A stretch of DNA of 62,000 bases from Owenia fusiformis (taxonomy: Eukaryota > Annelida > Polychaeta > Sabellida > Oweniidae). The notes under the pieces were generated by a model, which saw only the letters and a list, made by a program, of their open reading frames with translations, was not told the DNA's origin and ran no database searches. The stretch's first letter is position 1, and each line of letters starts with the position of its first letter. Where the stretch lies: NCBI GenBank assembly GCA_903813345.2, contig CAIIXF020000007.1, positions 32,990,538-33,052,537 of the forward strand, given 5' to 3'. Below are positions 1 through 12,110 of the stretch, piece by piece. The position numbers and the translations under genes were made by a program.

Positions 1-798
1 TCTAATTTTTGTCACCATTGGAACAGCAGTGTACAACTACATATATATAAGTTGTATTATGTTTATTAAATACAAACACTAACACTATCTAACTGCCAGA
101 ACAAGTGGCATAAACGTTCAAAACTAATGGCAAAATATACTCCTTGCCTTCTTGGCACCTTGGCACACAACTGTTACTGTCTTTCTTTCAATAATAATCT
201 TTTCTTATAGGTACAGAATATATATAAAACAATCATACTTTATTTATTTCTATCATTTATTACATATAAAACAACTTTACCAAGTGAAAATGTTTAATAA
301 TACATATTTATTGATTTCGTTTCATAATACTAGTTCGCTATAGCGAGTTAGCGTGTCGGTATAACGATAAGAGGAAATAAAAGTTCCGAAATTTATCGGA
401 ATATGAGAAGGTAGGTCCGAAATTCCGTTTCCGAAGGCAAAATCGGACGGTTCGGACAATAATTCTGTTCCGTGCCAGCCCTACCTCGTACCCATGTACA
501 TGGGTCGTGATACAGTCTTTGAAGTATTCAATCCTAGTTTTTGCTAACTAAGACATGATGCACTCATAGTATTTATTTATAGATGTGATACATATATTTG
601 TCTAATCAAAGATAGCATTAAAGACAGATAGATGATAATTCCCCAGATGATTCACTATCTGGTTCAAAATTGAATGATGGGGGATTAGTACACCCATAAA
701 GACAAGGTTATAATGCCATCTCAATGTGGCAATATAGTGACACCTTTTAGATGACTTCCTTGAATTTCCCAGACAATAAGAATAAAAAATACTTTAGT
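1..798. other. Gene-free AT-rich stretch with a possible hAT-like end
   Basis: No open frame here resembles a protein. Positions 340-484 are GC-richer and built from inverted 'TTCCGAAA/TTTCCGAA' words, ending in GTGCCAGCCCTAC at about 472-484. That ending looks like the right terminus of a hAT-type MITE (many begin TAGGGCTGGCAC), but I found no matching left end or target duplication. The rest is simple AT-rich sequence. Confidence 0.3.
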
Positions 799-3162
799 GT
801 ACAGCGTTTTATTTAGTGTTACCAAAAAGTGGGTCCAATGGACCCCACGGTAAAAAAAAATGGAGTCCAAACCAAAAAAAGTGGGTCCGAAAAATTAAAT
901 GCCTGAAACTAATTAAAAATGAAAAATTGGATAAAGCAAATTCAAGTACTCGTTTTTTTCTAAAGTAACACAAATGTAAAGCATTTTTGTCTTTTTTACC
1001 ATGTAGTCTTATATTGGAGTGATTTTATATTTACTAAACTTACAACTACATAAACATATTTATTGTAACATTTCATAATGTTCATTATCATCATTGTCAA
1101 TACATGAAGGATGTAATGATAATTCAATTTTTCCTCTTTTTATCTAAATCTGTTCAAATAATACACATACATGTACTGTAGGTACATACTAGCTCAGACA
1201 ATTTTGTAATTTAGACCCTCTCTGGTGCATTCTGGCATATCTCGGCAAAAAATTTCCAATAATAATATTTATAATACATAATTGATTGTAATTAATTTTT
1301 TTCTTAATTACTTTGTTTTTCAATGTTGCCCCTTGTTCCTCCTCACTCTGATGTAAATTAATAAACTCAATATTCCTTTCTGACACATTATCAATCTCAA
1401 TGAAATATAAAGATCAACATTAAATAGTTTGATATGTATTTTTGACTTGTAATATTTTATTTGTTTTCAAATGTTGCCCTTTGTGCTTTCTCACTATGAT
1501 GTAAGATAATGCCAAAAAGATCAATTGTATTAATTAAACAGTTTGTTGTCAAGTTTATGTGTAGGCTAATTGTTAATAATAGTATCCATTGAAAGATGGC
1601 AGGACAGTGATAAAGGTTTTTTGCTACTGACCCATTAATCTCAAAGCAATGATGTTTTGGTTTTAGAGGTCAATCAAAATGGTGGCCGAATTACAGTAAG
1701 ATAATTATCTCAGTGTTTCTCTAAAACACTGCTGATTATCTGCCTATTATACTTAGATTTTGTCTTCACAAGGTAGGCCAATTTATATTCTTTCATTTGT
1801 ACTACTGTTTGAGCAAGGGCGTTACAATACCCGGGAATTTATCGGTTCGTGCAGTACTTGTTTGTGATAGCGCCCTCTGTAGGTCACTGTGCTTATAGCC
1901 TACAGTAATACGGGGTAGGATATCGGGAATTCGGTCAGTTTCTATCCGTCGATTTCGCTATGAATTGAAGCAAGTGTGACCACTTTATCCACTTAAACAA
2001 TTTGATAATTGATTAAATATTTAAACAAAATCGATAAACACGTTATACACTTCCTATCTCCTTAGAAATTAGCATGTATTTATGGATTGTGTTTTCGAAC
2101 AAGGCTCGACCCAAACCAATAGGGAAATCCTTATGCTAATTAGTATGACGTCATATTTTCCTGGGGAATCCTAGATTTCAAAGCCTCAGTCTGTTATTGT
2201 GTCAAATGTAAACGCTCTTTTGCAGACAGAAAATTGACAGGTTAGCTTTTAACTTTCAGCTTTGATGTTTAAATATTCTGTATTTCTGCCGGACTTCTTG
2301 CTGAATATCATATGTTATAACTTGATTTTTGATCATTGCCTGATTGCTCATTCTGAAATTTTGATTGTGATTCATGATTGATTGGCAAGGAAAATAATTC
2401 CTATTGTTTTCCAGCGAAGTCAAAATGTTACAGCATGAGTTATAATGTCGAGTTTGCATCATGTTAAATTCTGCTAGTGATTAGAAGTCCATGCACAAGC
2501 ATACACATAAGAGACAAACACACCCAGGCTCCAGGCCGTGGATGGAAATATAAAACTATTTAAGGCACAAACTGGTATTAATAGACCGATATGTAGTGTC
2601 TGCCATGTATTGAAGGTAAACCAATCTGCATTATTAATGTTTCTTCTATCAATACATGGATTGTGCAATGGAAAAGCAATGGCACAATCAAAAATGTGCA
2701 TATCAATCGTGAATATCTCTCGGTTCAAAGCTTATTTCCAACAGAATCGTGTCAAAATATGTGTCTGAGTAACAGTTATACATTATAAGATCGCAAACTC
2801 TCACCAATTATCAGCCGAATGGCTCATTTTCAACGAAATGTCCTTAAGACATCAGCCCTGGGTCGCGCCTAAGACCAAAAACTATTTCAAATAGCCCTCC
2901 CCTAATTATATTGGATAATCACATTTATGCGTGCGCGCGCAGCTCATCCACTGAACGAAACGCCACTTCCCGCTGAAATCACCGGGTATTGATCTTTCCC
3001 TTGGTTTGAGTGTTCTAATCTAAGAGGTAAGGTTTTTGGAAATTGCTGTAAAAATAAAGTGCGTCCAAGGGACTCTGGAGTTTTTTATTTTTCCGTCCAA
3101 CATTATTTTTTGGGGTCCATCTAATGTAAGGACGGCGTTAAATAAAACGTAGGTGTAGATTG
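799..3162. mobile_element. Possible 2.4-kb TIR element, no transposase seen
   Basis: The left end (GTGTACAGCGTTTTATTTAG, then TGGACCCCA about 25 bases on) resembles the reverse complement of the right end near 3100-3162 (TACACCTACGTTTTATTTAA, then TGGACCCCA). This suggests imperfect terminal inverted repeats. Nothing between them reads as a transposase; the longest open frames are under 90 codons and have no recognisable motifs. The inverted similarity is seen; the boundaries and the mobile-element call are inference. Confidence 0.3.
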
Positions 3163-3290
3163 CTTCTATGGTGATGGAGCATTTCAATTGCGCAAATCTG
3201 ATGAAGGATAAACTTGCAAAGACAAACAATTTTGCAATAGGCCTTATTTTTTGACTAGACAAATGTAACATTTATAAGACATGTCAATGA

Positions 3291-3690
3291 TGTGATATTC
3301 CACAAATAGTGGAATATCATCTTGTGAAACTGTCACAGGTATTCACCGAAAATAGAATATTTGTTTTATTATATCACTGTCATAATGTCTTCTATAATAT
3401 TAAATTATACTAAGTGTATAATAAAAATGGCATTGGACTAATTCAATCCCGGGGATGTACAAAATAAAAATTACACTGGACTAAGTTGTGACTGGTAGAT
3501 ATCATTTGATATTCAATGGAAGTCACAGGACTTCTGTTGATTATTGAACAAATATTTCACTCTATTGAGGTGAATACCTGTACATCTTTCACAAGTGATA
3601 TTCCACGAAGCCCGAAGGGCAAGTGGAATATCACCTTGTGAAAGTGCTACAGGTATTCACCGAAAATAGAGTGAAATATTTGTTTTATTA
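3291..3690. repeat. Hairpin module and a related partial copy
   Basis: Positions 3546-3684 form a long palindrome. The left arm (AACAAATATTTCACTCTATT, then GGTGAATACCTGTA, then CACAAGTGATATTCCAC) is mirrored after a short GC-rich loop (GAAGCCCGAAGGGC) by GTGGAATATCACCTTGTG, CAGGTATTCACC and GAGTGAAATATTTGTT. A direct partial copy at 3291-3368 has its own small hairpin (TGATATTCCAC/GTGGAATATCA). It looks like a foldback MITE or an extruding palindrome. No coding potential. Confidence 0.6.
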
Positions 3691-3699
3691 CATCACTGT

Positions 3700-4147
3700 T
3701 TAGCTAAACATCCCTAATATTATTAAGTCTTCAGATATTTTTACGAATCTACTCGGTTCGTCTGTCATTTTGACTTACACTGAACTAAATTATTTACACT
3801 GAACGAAAACAAATTCTTTGAAAATTCCCGGGAGCGTGGGATATCGCTAGATATCTCACGGTTGTCTTATCTGATTAGCATTGCCATTGAATATCGCCAG
3901 ATATCCCACGACATGTGACCCGGTTTTGACCAATCATACTGTCGCTAGCTAGATAGTGATATAATAATGCTAGTTATTTTTAGTCAAGTGCAGGACAAAG
4001 ACCAATCAGAGAGTGAGGAATATGAAAGTGATATAATATTAGTTATTCAGAATTTTGCTGATTAAGAAACTTTTTAGTCTTGATTTTAAAATACTCAGAG
4101 AAGGGCTATTTCTGATAATTATTAATTTTCAGTAGATACAAATACAA
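3700..4147. other. Non-coding, small inverted words
   Basis: No gene. A smaller palindromic motif occurs at about 3836-3924 (CGTGGGATATCGC...GATATCTCACGG, then GATATCCCACG). The remainder is AT-rich and unassigned. Confidence 0.5.
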
Positions 4148-4953
4148 CTAGATAACGGCAACTCCGCGGAGTAGCAAATCCCAACGAACAAAATATCAAT
4201 TACCGAATTCCAATCAATTATACTCATTACTTTGGTTAAAATTGAAAAAATTAGATTTTAGAATTGCGAATTCCTGCAAAGCAGCCATTATGAATTTTCT
4301 GAGGTACAAATCTGAAAAATAATACCTTAATTGTGATCTACTCCAAAAATCCTTCAATTTGAGTATAATATAGCCATACTTTGAAGGGATCGAAAAATAA
4401 TTGCGAAATCGTACATTAGACGGCCATTTTGAATTTTACGAGGCTCGAATCAGAAAAAAGATACAATATTTGCAATCTACTCTTAATTGCCTTTCATTTG
4501 AGTATAATAAAGCTATACTTCAGAAAGATCTAAAAATTAGTGAAAATTTCTGTTTTCCTGACCCCCCATACACAGCCCCTGGGGGTCAGGATGAAAAACA
4601 CAGAATATATGTGAAATAGATAAATGTTGTGAATATACTACCAAAATTTCAAACAATAATATTAATTACTTTGATTTAGAATGAAAAATTTATGATTTTT
4701 GCGAAAAAGTCCCGTCATTTTTAAACCGGCGGCCATCTTGAAAAAATTTTTTTTTGCGTAAAACTATTCACCAATATACATCTTTCCACTAAATATGAAG
4801 AAAATCCGTCTACAAGTATTCGAATTATCTTCCGGATGGACAGACAGACAGATGGACGGACGGACGGACTGACGGACTGACGGACGGACTGACGGACTGA
4901 CTGACGGACGGAGGGCTTCACTATATCCATACCGAACTTCGTTCGTTGGGATA
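4148..4953 (-). mobile_element. Family A rolling-circle-like short element
   Basis: Read on the minus strand, the element starts near 4953 with TATCCCAACGAACGAAGTTC, a near-palindromic start. It runs through a CCGT/CAGT-type microsatellite (about 4836-4915) and a unit containing CAAGATGGCCGCC, and ends with ATTTGCTACTCCGCGGAGTTGC then CTAG at 4148-4151, followed by T. CTCCGCGGAG is a perfect palindrome, so the 3' end is 'hairpin, short spacer, CTAG, T', as in Helitron-class elements. No Rep/helicase is present, so it would be non-autonomous. The 69-codon frame across the microsatellite is a repeat artefact. Confidence 0.55.
4836..4915. repeat. ACGG/ACTG microsatellite in family A
   Basis: Degenerate 4-bp tandem repeats (GGACGGACGGACTGACGGAC) lie just inside the 5' end of the 4148-4953 element. 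All recognisable family A copies in the window with a 5' end carry a CCGT-type array at this place. Confidence 0.85.
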
Positions 4954-4954
4954 A

Positions 4955-5988
4955 TTATCTATCCTTAATAATAGTCACTGAAAGCTGAGGATAAATTGTC
5001 AAGTTATTATTGTACCAATTATATACAAATTGGCAAACGTTGTATTCAAAGATGCTCGCAATTTATATTGTTTAAATAAAGAAGATGAATGCTATTTTTC
5101 ACTTTTTCAAAGATAATAATCTTAAAAATGTTTTTTTGAAGTTTTCAACAGTTGTCGATCCAGAGCAGTGGTATAGTTGCTACCCCAAACTACAATACAG
5201 TAAAGATTTTTACAATAACGCAATCATTTGTCTACTATAAGAATTCTTATTATTTGGGAGAATTTAAATATTTTTACCCCTTTTTTGCACTTTGAATCTT
5301 AAATAACTTTTGATTGACACCAATTGATAACATATCACAGATCTTTTGGCAGATTTTACATTTGAGCTTCTTAGGAATACATTGGTTCATCAATTGTACA
5401 TATTGTCTGCAATTTTGTCACTCCCTATAGATCTGATTCTTCCTTTAAGATATTGTAAATGTCATCTTTTTTTACATGGTTTCAATTTCCATCGTTTCTA
5501 TCTCTTGACCCAGTAGAAAGCAATGATGGGTTAGTGAAAGAAAAAATATTTTTCTCTATTTTGTAGAGCAATGATCATCACCTATAATTAATTATCAAAT
5601 TAAATATCATTAACATTACATTCCCAATAAAACAAGTTGCCAAAATTCCATTAGAACTTATTTGGTAAGATTAGGATATTTTATTGCCATATTTTACTTA
5701 GGGGTTACTTTGTACCCCCCCCCCTTATTCCCATTGGTGTAATTAGCTTAATTTATAAACTAAAACTGTGCCAAACTAGCAAAATTATATGCCTATTATG
5801 TTAATTTTGTAGAGAATTGATATTACAATTAGCACTTATAATACAGTTAGCAGATATTTTCACCTTAAGTTGCATATACCCCAAATCATTTTTAAAAGTG
5901 CAAGGCACATCTACCCCATCAAGTCACATTTACCCCATGTATATTATTCAGGTTGCGCCTACCCCAGTTTAGGTCACATCTACCCCAG
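4955..5988. other. Gene-free stretch with a dispersed repeat copy
   Basis: No coding region. About 5195-5450 is clearly related, in the same orientation, to about 40345-40880 (shared words include CTTATTATTTGGGAGAATTTA, TTTTGCACTTTGAATC and CTATAGATC). Positions 5870-5985 hold degenerate short repeats around CACATCTACCCCA. A C run lies at about 5716-5726. Confidence 0.5.
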
Positions 5989-6857
5989 AGTTTCGCTCAT
6001 AAAGAGATTTTCAAGATGGCCGCTTAATTTCAAAATGGCGGCCATTTTTTTTAAAAATATGTAATCTTTGATAACTCAAATACCACTGAACAGATTTGGT
6101 TCAAATTTTATATGATGATGCTCAGGGACACAGTAGCTATGTTCGACAAAAATATTTCAAGATGGCCACTTAATTTCAAAATGGCGGCAATTTTTCGTAA
6201 AAAAGTAATCGTTGATAACTCAAATACAAGTTGACGGATTTGGTTCAAATTTTATATGCTGATGCCTAGGGACAAAGGAGTTTCGCACAAAAAGGAATTT
6301 TCAAGATGGCCACTTAATTTCAAAATGGCGGCCATTTTTCGTAAAAATATGTAATCTTTGATAACTCAAATACCAGTGAACGGATTTGATTCAAATTTAT
6401 ATGATGATGCTTAGTGACACAGTAGCTATGTTCGACAAAAATATTTCAAGATGGCCGCTTAATTTCAAAATGGCGGCAATTTTTCGTAAAAAACGTAATC
6501 TTTGATAACTCAAATACCAGTGAACAGATTTGGTTGAAATTTTATATGATTATGCCTAGGGACACAGTAGCTCTGTTCAAGAAATAATTTTCAAGATGGC
6601 GGCTGAATTTCAAGATGGCGGCCAATTTTCGTAAATAAAACGTACGTTATCTTTGATAACTCATATACCAGTGAACGGATTTGGTTCAAATTTTATATGA
6701 TGATGCCTAGTTCACAAAGGTATAAACTAACTTTGTGCCAGATTTCATGCTTCTATCACAAAGTACACAAACATTTCAACATTTACACTAGCTATAATAA
6801 GCATAATATGTTTTGTTCGGTGGGATTTGCTACTCCGTGGAGTTGCTGTTTTTCTAG
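5989..6857 (+). mobile_element. Family A element, 5' end missing, ~146-bp tandem units
   Basis: About five tandem units of roughly 146 bp each contain GATAACTCAAATACC, GATTTGGTTCAAATTTTATA, a GACACAGTAGCT-type segment, and paired CAAGATGGC(C/G)GC and AAAATGGCGGC words. The 3' terminus (GGTGGGATTTGCTACTCCG, palindrome CTCCGTGGAG, then CTAG at 6854-6857 followed by T) matches the copies ending at 13023 and 4148. No palindromic 5' start or CCGT array is found, so the copy is 5'-truncated or rearranged. Small open frames starting at ATGGCC words follow the repeat and are not genes. Confidence 0.6.
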
Positions 6858-7139
6858 TTTTTAATATATTTATCTGATAGTTGCACACAAAAATTCAAAA
6901 AACCTATTGATGGTAGAGTGGTCCAAAATAACATTTTCTTGAAAAGTTATGCTTCTCAGGTGAAACGTGGTTTCTTTAGGAGTAAAGAGGCATGTGGATT
7001 AAAAAAGGTTACCTTAATCTACCCTTCCTGTGACAAAAAAATATATTTAAAATGGGACCTATAAAATAGATTGTATAGACGCCTATTTATAATTTTCAGC
7101 ATTTAGTAAGAAATATGTCTCGATATTAAGGTAGCCAGA
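6858..7139. other. Non-coding spacer
   Basis: AT-rich sequence between the family A 3' end and the large inverted-arm element. No gene or clear repeat recognised. Confidence 0.5.
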
Positions 7140-7748
7140 TAGTAGATGGGTTAACTACATTTGGACTTCATTGTATGATGCAAATGTCCTATTTGGCATG
7201 GAAGTACCTGAGGGCAATAGAAATAAATTTATCCAAAGACACAAACTAGATGGCGCTTTATATTGATAAATATATACATTTTTCAAAATGGCCGCCAAAA
7301 TACATCAGAGACAATAATTTTACTTCTGTGCTTGCTACAATTATAAGAGTGGTGTCAAAAATACATTAATGTAGTTGTAGAATCTATTTAATTAGGTTTC
7401 GAGTCTTGTAAATTTAGCTTTTGCACTTTATATTCGAAATATATGTATTTTTCAAAATGGCTGCAAGAAATATAACAAAGAAGATATCTCCGCTTCTATG
7501 CATGCTACAATGATAAGAGTGGTGTCAAAGTATACATTAATATTGGGTTGTAGAATCCATTTAAATAGGTCTTTCAAAATAAAAATTTTCACGTAATTGG
7601 AAATGTGTTTCTAAAAATGGCCACCAGAAATATACTGATACGATTGGTGTCAAAATTTTATATTTATGGGGTAGGAGAATCAATTTCATTAGGTCTTGCG
7701 AGATTATAGTTTTCATTTTATATTGGAAATATATGCAGCTGAAAATAT

Positions 7749-7832
7749 AACAAAGATTGTATCTTTGCTAACAAAGATTGTACCTTTGCTAACAAAGGTC
7801 GTATCTTTGCTAACGAAAATTGTATCTTTGCT
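7749..7832 (+). repeat. 21-bp minisatellite, four units
   Basis: Four units of about 21 bp built on AACAAAGATTGTATCTTTGCT. Each unit contains an inverted AAAGAT/ATCTTT pair, so the array is a run of small hairpins. It sits at the inner edge of the left arm of the 7140-11005 element. The open frame across it encodes a repetitive TKIV(S/P)LL peptide and is not considered a gene. Confidence 0.85.
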
Positions 7833-8532
7833 AAAAGTTTCTTTGCATCTGGGCATAATATTTCAGAAAATCTACATTCTTTGGAATGTAAAATCTATTT
7901 AATTACTCAGATGCAAGTAGGTAGTTACCATTTTCCCCATCTGGTGGTTAATTTGGGTGAAATAACATTGTAGGGTATTACACAGTTCCCTTAAACTTAA
8001 ATTTTTAGTGGTTCACATTTCATATTACTCTTTTGTATCTGATAGTTGTACAAATTAAAATATCTCCAGTAAAAGAAAATGTTATCTGCACAACACAAGA
8101 AAAGATATTTCACTTTTTGTGTTTTACAACATGGGGACTTTGGGGAATCTCACTGACCTAAATGTCACATTTTCGAAGAAAATTCAATTTTAATGTTGAT
8201 GGACTCATTTGATAACCATATTTCTTGATGTATTTTTTCATGACGATTCCAAATTCAACATCAGTTAGACTGAATTTTGAATTTTTAATGACAAATATAA
8301 AGATTGTTACTACTCGCATCTAGCTTATTGGATTATGAGCCTTAAAAAGAATCGTTTTCGCCTTAACACAGCAAATGTGTATTTATCCTTCAATGTTCTT
8401 TTTACTAAAGATCAGTGTCTCTCTAATAACTTGCAATAAACATGCATCTGCAATGGTAGTGCAACTTTAGTTGTTGCAATGCAACATACATAAGAGAGAA
8501 ATGTAATAGATAGAAAACACGCAGGACAGACA

Positions 8533-9397
8533 TACATACACTCCCCTCCATAAGTTTGGCAACCTTAGCTCCCCCATTGAACTACATGTTAAAGCCCCTT
8601 TACCTTTGAATTTTTATTTACTTAACCTGCGATGAAAATACTTATACTATTAATGAAAACGTAATTTGACTTTATTTCCAATACCTCCAAATTTTACAAT
8701 AAGTCAAAAATTGATGATAAATTTGATGAATTTTTGAAAATCGACATTCCCATGTTAACCAATGGGAAATGGTAGGTTTGCCGCAAGTCATATGACAGAA
8801 TACCCATCCATCCGAGTCCTTGCAAAAATACGAGTTAGGCAGGCAATTGAATTTGCTAACTTTATTTAACAAAACATTGATATGTTTCTTCAGGTTCAAC
8901 AGAGTAATAGGGCTTTAAAGTCAAAATTGTTTTTCAAAAAGCCTCTCCCATTTAAATAACACAGGGGGAGAAAAATTATTTTCAAAAATGACTTTGAAGC
9001 GCTGTAACTTTATTATTCATCAAATAAACTAAACACTTAGTGTACAAATAAGTTAGACAATTCAATTTTCTATATAGAAATATTTTTTGCTGAATCTTTT
9101 ACGGAAAAGATATCCTGATTTCTGATTTGCCCCGAACCCTCCATTTTCCATTGGATAACATGGGAATGACGATTTTCAAAGATTCATCAAATTTATCATC
9201 AATTTCGACCTATTGTAATTGAGGAAAAAAATGAGAAAATTTGGAGGTATTGGAAATGAAGTCAAGTTACGTTTTCATCAATATTATAAGTTATTTCATC
9301 ACTGGTTAAGTAAATAAAAATTCAAACATAAACAGGCTTTAAACGTAGTTCAATGGGGGAGCTAAGGTTGCCAAACTTATGGAGGGGAGTGTATGTA
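8533..9397. mobile_element. 865-bp foldback element
   Basis: The left end (TACATACACTCCCCTCCATA, then AGTTTGGCAACC and TAGCTCCCCCATTGAACTAC) is repeated inverted at the right end (GTAGTTCAATGGGGGAGCTA, GGTTGCCAAACTTATGGAGG, GGAGTGTATGTA). The inverted arms extend about 250 bp each, including the segments around 8670-8770 and 9150-9260, and leave a loop of about 350 bp. No target duplication is obvious. No protein is encoded. It lies inside the larger foldback at 7140-11005. Confidence 0.7.
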
Positions 9398-10369
9398 CCT
9401 ATAGTTAGAAAGGGCCAGAAACCTTCTTGCGAGAGAAAATCTTGAAGATAGGAATCGATTCCAAGGGCTGCATATTATGACAGTATTGCAGAACCCTCTT
9501 CATCTCCTCTGACCAAATCATGGACGATGTCTCTGTTTACCAAGTCTGTCACTAATCCAACCAACAAACTATTAAGCTTGTTGTTGATTGGCAACCATTT
9601 TGAAAAAGACATGTATGTATACAAATATACACATGCAGCATTGAATATTGTCATATTGAGAAAAATATTCTTATTTTCTCATTTGAACATTTAAGAGATT
9701 AAGATTTTAAGGTTTTAAACGGCAATATGTCTTTCACCATGGGTACTTTTTGGCCATAAAGAGTGTTTATTATTAAAACAATGTGTTTTATTTCAAGTGA
9801 AGTACCCATGATTGTAAAATATGAATCCAACTTTCTGGAAAATTATGGATTAGGATCCCACCTTGGCACTTTTTTTTAAATGTTAAGCTTATTTTGTAAA
9901 AAGATGATCTTGTTTTTCTCAAATAAAACATATCAAACGTTTATTCTCTTTATATCAACAATTACTTAAAAGGGGCGGCATTTGAAATGCGCTGAAGTTG
10001 AAAACCATATCTCCCTTGCTATCCATTGTTTTCAGCATAGTTTCTGTCATCGCAAATTGATACTCAAAACTACACTTTCAAACTATTCTACTTTTGAAGA
10101 AGTTTAAGAGCCCTTGTTAGATATAATTTTTGTAATATTTTCCACAGCCATTGAGAAAAAGGCATACATTTTCAATAAAAAGTGAAAATGTTTGTTAACT
10201 AATATAATAGACATACATGTACAGTACAATATCAGAATTTCTGCTGATTTAAACATTTTCAATGCTAAAAATCATATTTAGACAATAAAAATTTGAGATC
10301 TAACTTAATATAATGTAACCATATCTTGACGACATATCTAGTAAGTAATAGCTAATCAACTCCTTCTCT

Positions 10370-10562
10370 GGGACATTTTGAATTTTCTGAGGCATTAATC
10401 ATAAAATTAACACCATCTTCAATTTAATTGAGTACATATGGCCATACTTTGAAGGAATCTGAAAATAATTGCAAAATCATACATAAGACAGACGATGGAC
10501 TGACAGCCTGACGGACGGAGGGCTTCACTATAACCCCACTGAACTTTCTTCGTTGGGAAAAT
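10370..10562 (-). mobile_element. Family A 5' fragment
   Basis: On the minus strand, from about 10562, CCCAACGAAGAAAGTTCAGTG is followed by CTTCACTATA… and a short CCGT-type run. The sequence then matches the body of the 4148-4953 copy (GGCCATACTTTGAAGG…AATAATTGC and 'ATTTTGAATTTTCTGAGG'). The 3' hairpin is missing. It is a truncated copy embedded in the right half of the large foldback. Confidence 0.5.
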
Positions 10563-11005
10563 AAAGACTATAAACCTTATCAAATGGATTCTACCACCCA
10601 TTAATGTATACTTGGACATCAATATTTCTATTGTAGTATGCATACAAGTGAAGATATCATCTTTCTTACATCTCTGGTAGCCATTTTGAAAAAGGCATAA
10701 TTTTTTAATATAAAGAGGAAGTTCCTAATTTTCAAGACTCAAACCCATACTAAATTGATTCTTCACCCACAAAATGTATATTTAGGCACCAATCATATCA
10801 TTATACTATGCATAGAAGAAAATATATTGTCTCCGTTGTATTTTTGGTGGCCATTTTGAAAAATGTGAATATTTCCAATATAAGGCGCCATCTGGCGTGT
10901 GTCTTAATTTTTTTCTATGGTCCTAAGGTACTCTCATGTCAAAGGAAACATTTGCATCATAGATTGAAGTTCAGACCCCCTAAAATGCAGTTAACCCATC
11001 TACTA

Positions 11006-12110
11006 AGACATTGTTGTATGAAATTTGAAATGGCATTTTTGAAAATAAAGATACAATAGTTTTTAGAGTATTAGCACATACAGGCCAAAGATACTCCCTC
11101 AGCACTCATTTCAAGAAATACGAAGGAAGTAGTTCGTTCTCCATTATGAATGGGTCACTTATTAGGGTCATAATTCAATCATGAAGTGTAGAGGCATAGA
11201 CTCCAAACCCAGGAATTATTTTTGTGTCTGTCAAAATCCATTTGGATCCTATACATCCCTACAACTTATCCAAATATGTTATTAATTCATGAAACATAAC
11301 AGTATAATCTTTGGATTTACAAAGTTGTATGGCATTTCATAACGCATTTCACCCAAAAACACATTGTGACACATATTTCATCTTGGTAAATCTCAGTATC
11401 AATAAAGGAACCCTTGATTAAACATGGTATATTTAAACTTTTTGAGTGAACAAGACTGTATTTCATATAATAAATTTTCTAAAAATGTTCTTTTTAACAT
11501 AAAATTCTTTTTTCAAAAAAACATTCTTTTACCCAAAAACTTACTTCGACACCTATTTCATCTTGGCAAATCTCAGTATCAACAAAGGAACCCAGTCTAC
11601 CTTTGAAAACTCTAAGTGCATACATTAACCACACAAATTAAAACTGCTATTCGGATTGAGTGATATCCACAGTCATTTAATGCATATCATCGCCATTTCC
11701 CAAGTTCGCCCGGTTTCCGAGAAATTGCTGATTTTGACGTCAAAAAGTCAAATTTTCTGTAAATACTAGACACTTTGTTGAAGTAGAACTTTCAAATAAC
11801 TTGTAGTAGTTGCTGTATATGCAACTTATGTCCTCTGAAGATTTCAAAGCTCTTGGAATTACAGTTTTTGGTGTTTACTCTATAAAATTTGACAAAAAGT
11901 AGGTCATTTTCAGGAAACTTTCTCATATATAAAGTCAGTGGCAGGTTTTGTGATTGACAAGTTTCTCAAAGTTTGCCTGATACTTGATCATTTCTTGCAA
12001 TGAATAACATCATAACTAGATTTAAGCATTCCCTACAAATTGCTCAATATATGTCAGCATCAAATTTTTACCGAGATATTTGACGTAAAAAAACAGTAAA
12101 AATAAGTTAT
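11006..12110. other. Gene-free stretch with two copies of a dispersed unit
   Basis: Two copies about 180 bp apart (about 11350-11415 and 11529-11592) of a unit reading CACCTATTTCATCTTGG, then CAAATCTCAGTATCAA(C/T)AAA and GGAACCC. The same unit is at 16800, 17590 and (in part) 14300-14476. Positions 11424-11500 carry the unoccupied form of the site that a mariner-like element occupies at 14477. About 11640-12110 has no recognisable feature. Confidence 0.5.

Larger units (their letters stand above)
7140..11005. mobile_element. Large inverted-arm (foldback) element, 3.9 kb
   Basis: The left end (TAGTAGATGGGTTAACTACA) is the inverse of the right end (…TGCAGTTAACCCATCTACTA at 10986-11005). Arms of several hundred bases (about 7140-7740 and 10545-11005) carry diverged tandem units of 170-190 bp with an ATTTTCAAAATGGCCGCC-type word, a 'TATGCATGCTACAAT…GGTGTCAAA' segment and an 'AATCTATTTAATTAGG' segment. 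The same units appear inverted in the right arm. No transposase is visible. The trinucleotide AGA abuts both ends and could be a short TSD, but this is weak. A second foldback (8533-9397) and a family A fragment (about 10370-10562) lie inside. Confidence 0.55.

Noticed and set aside
7696-7902. 68-codon frame with TKIVSLLTKIVPLL repeats
   Set aside because: A translation of the 21-bp minisatellite at 7749-7832.
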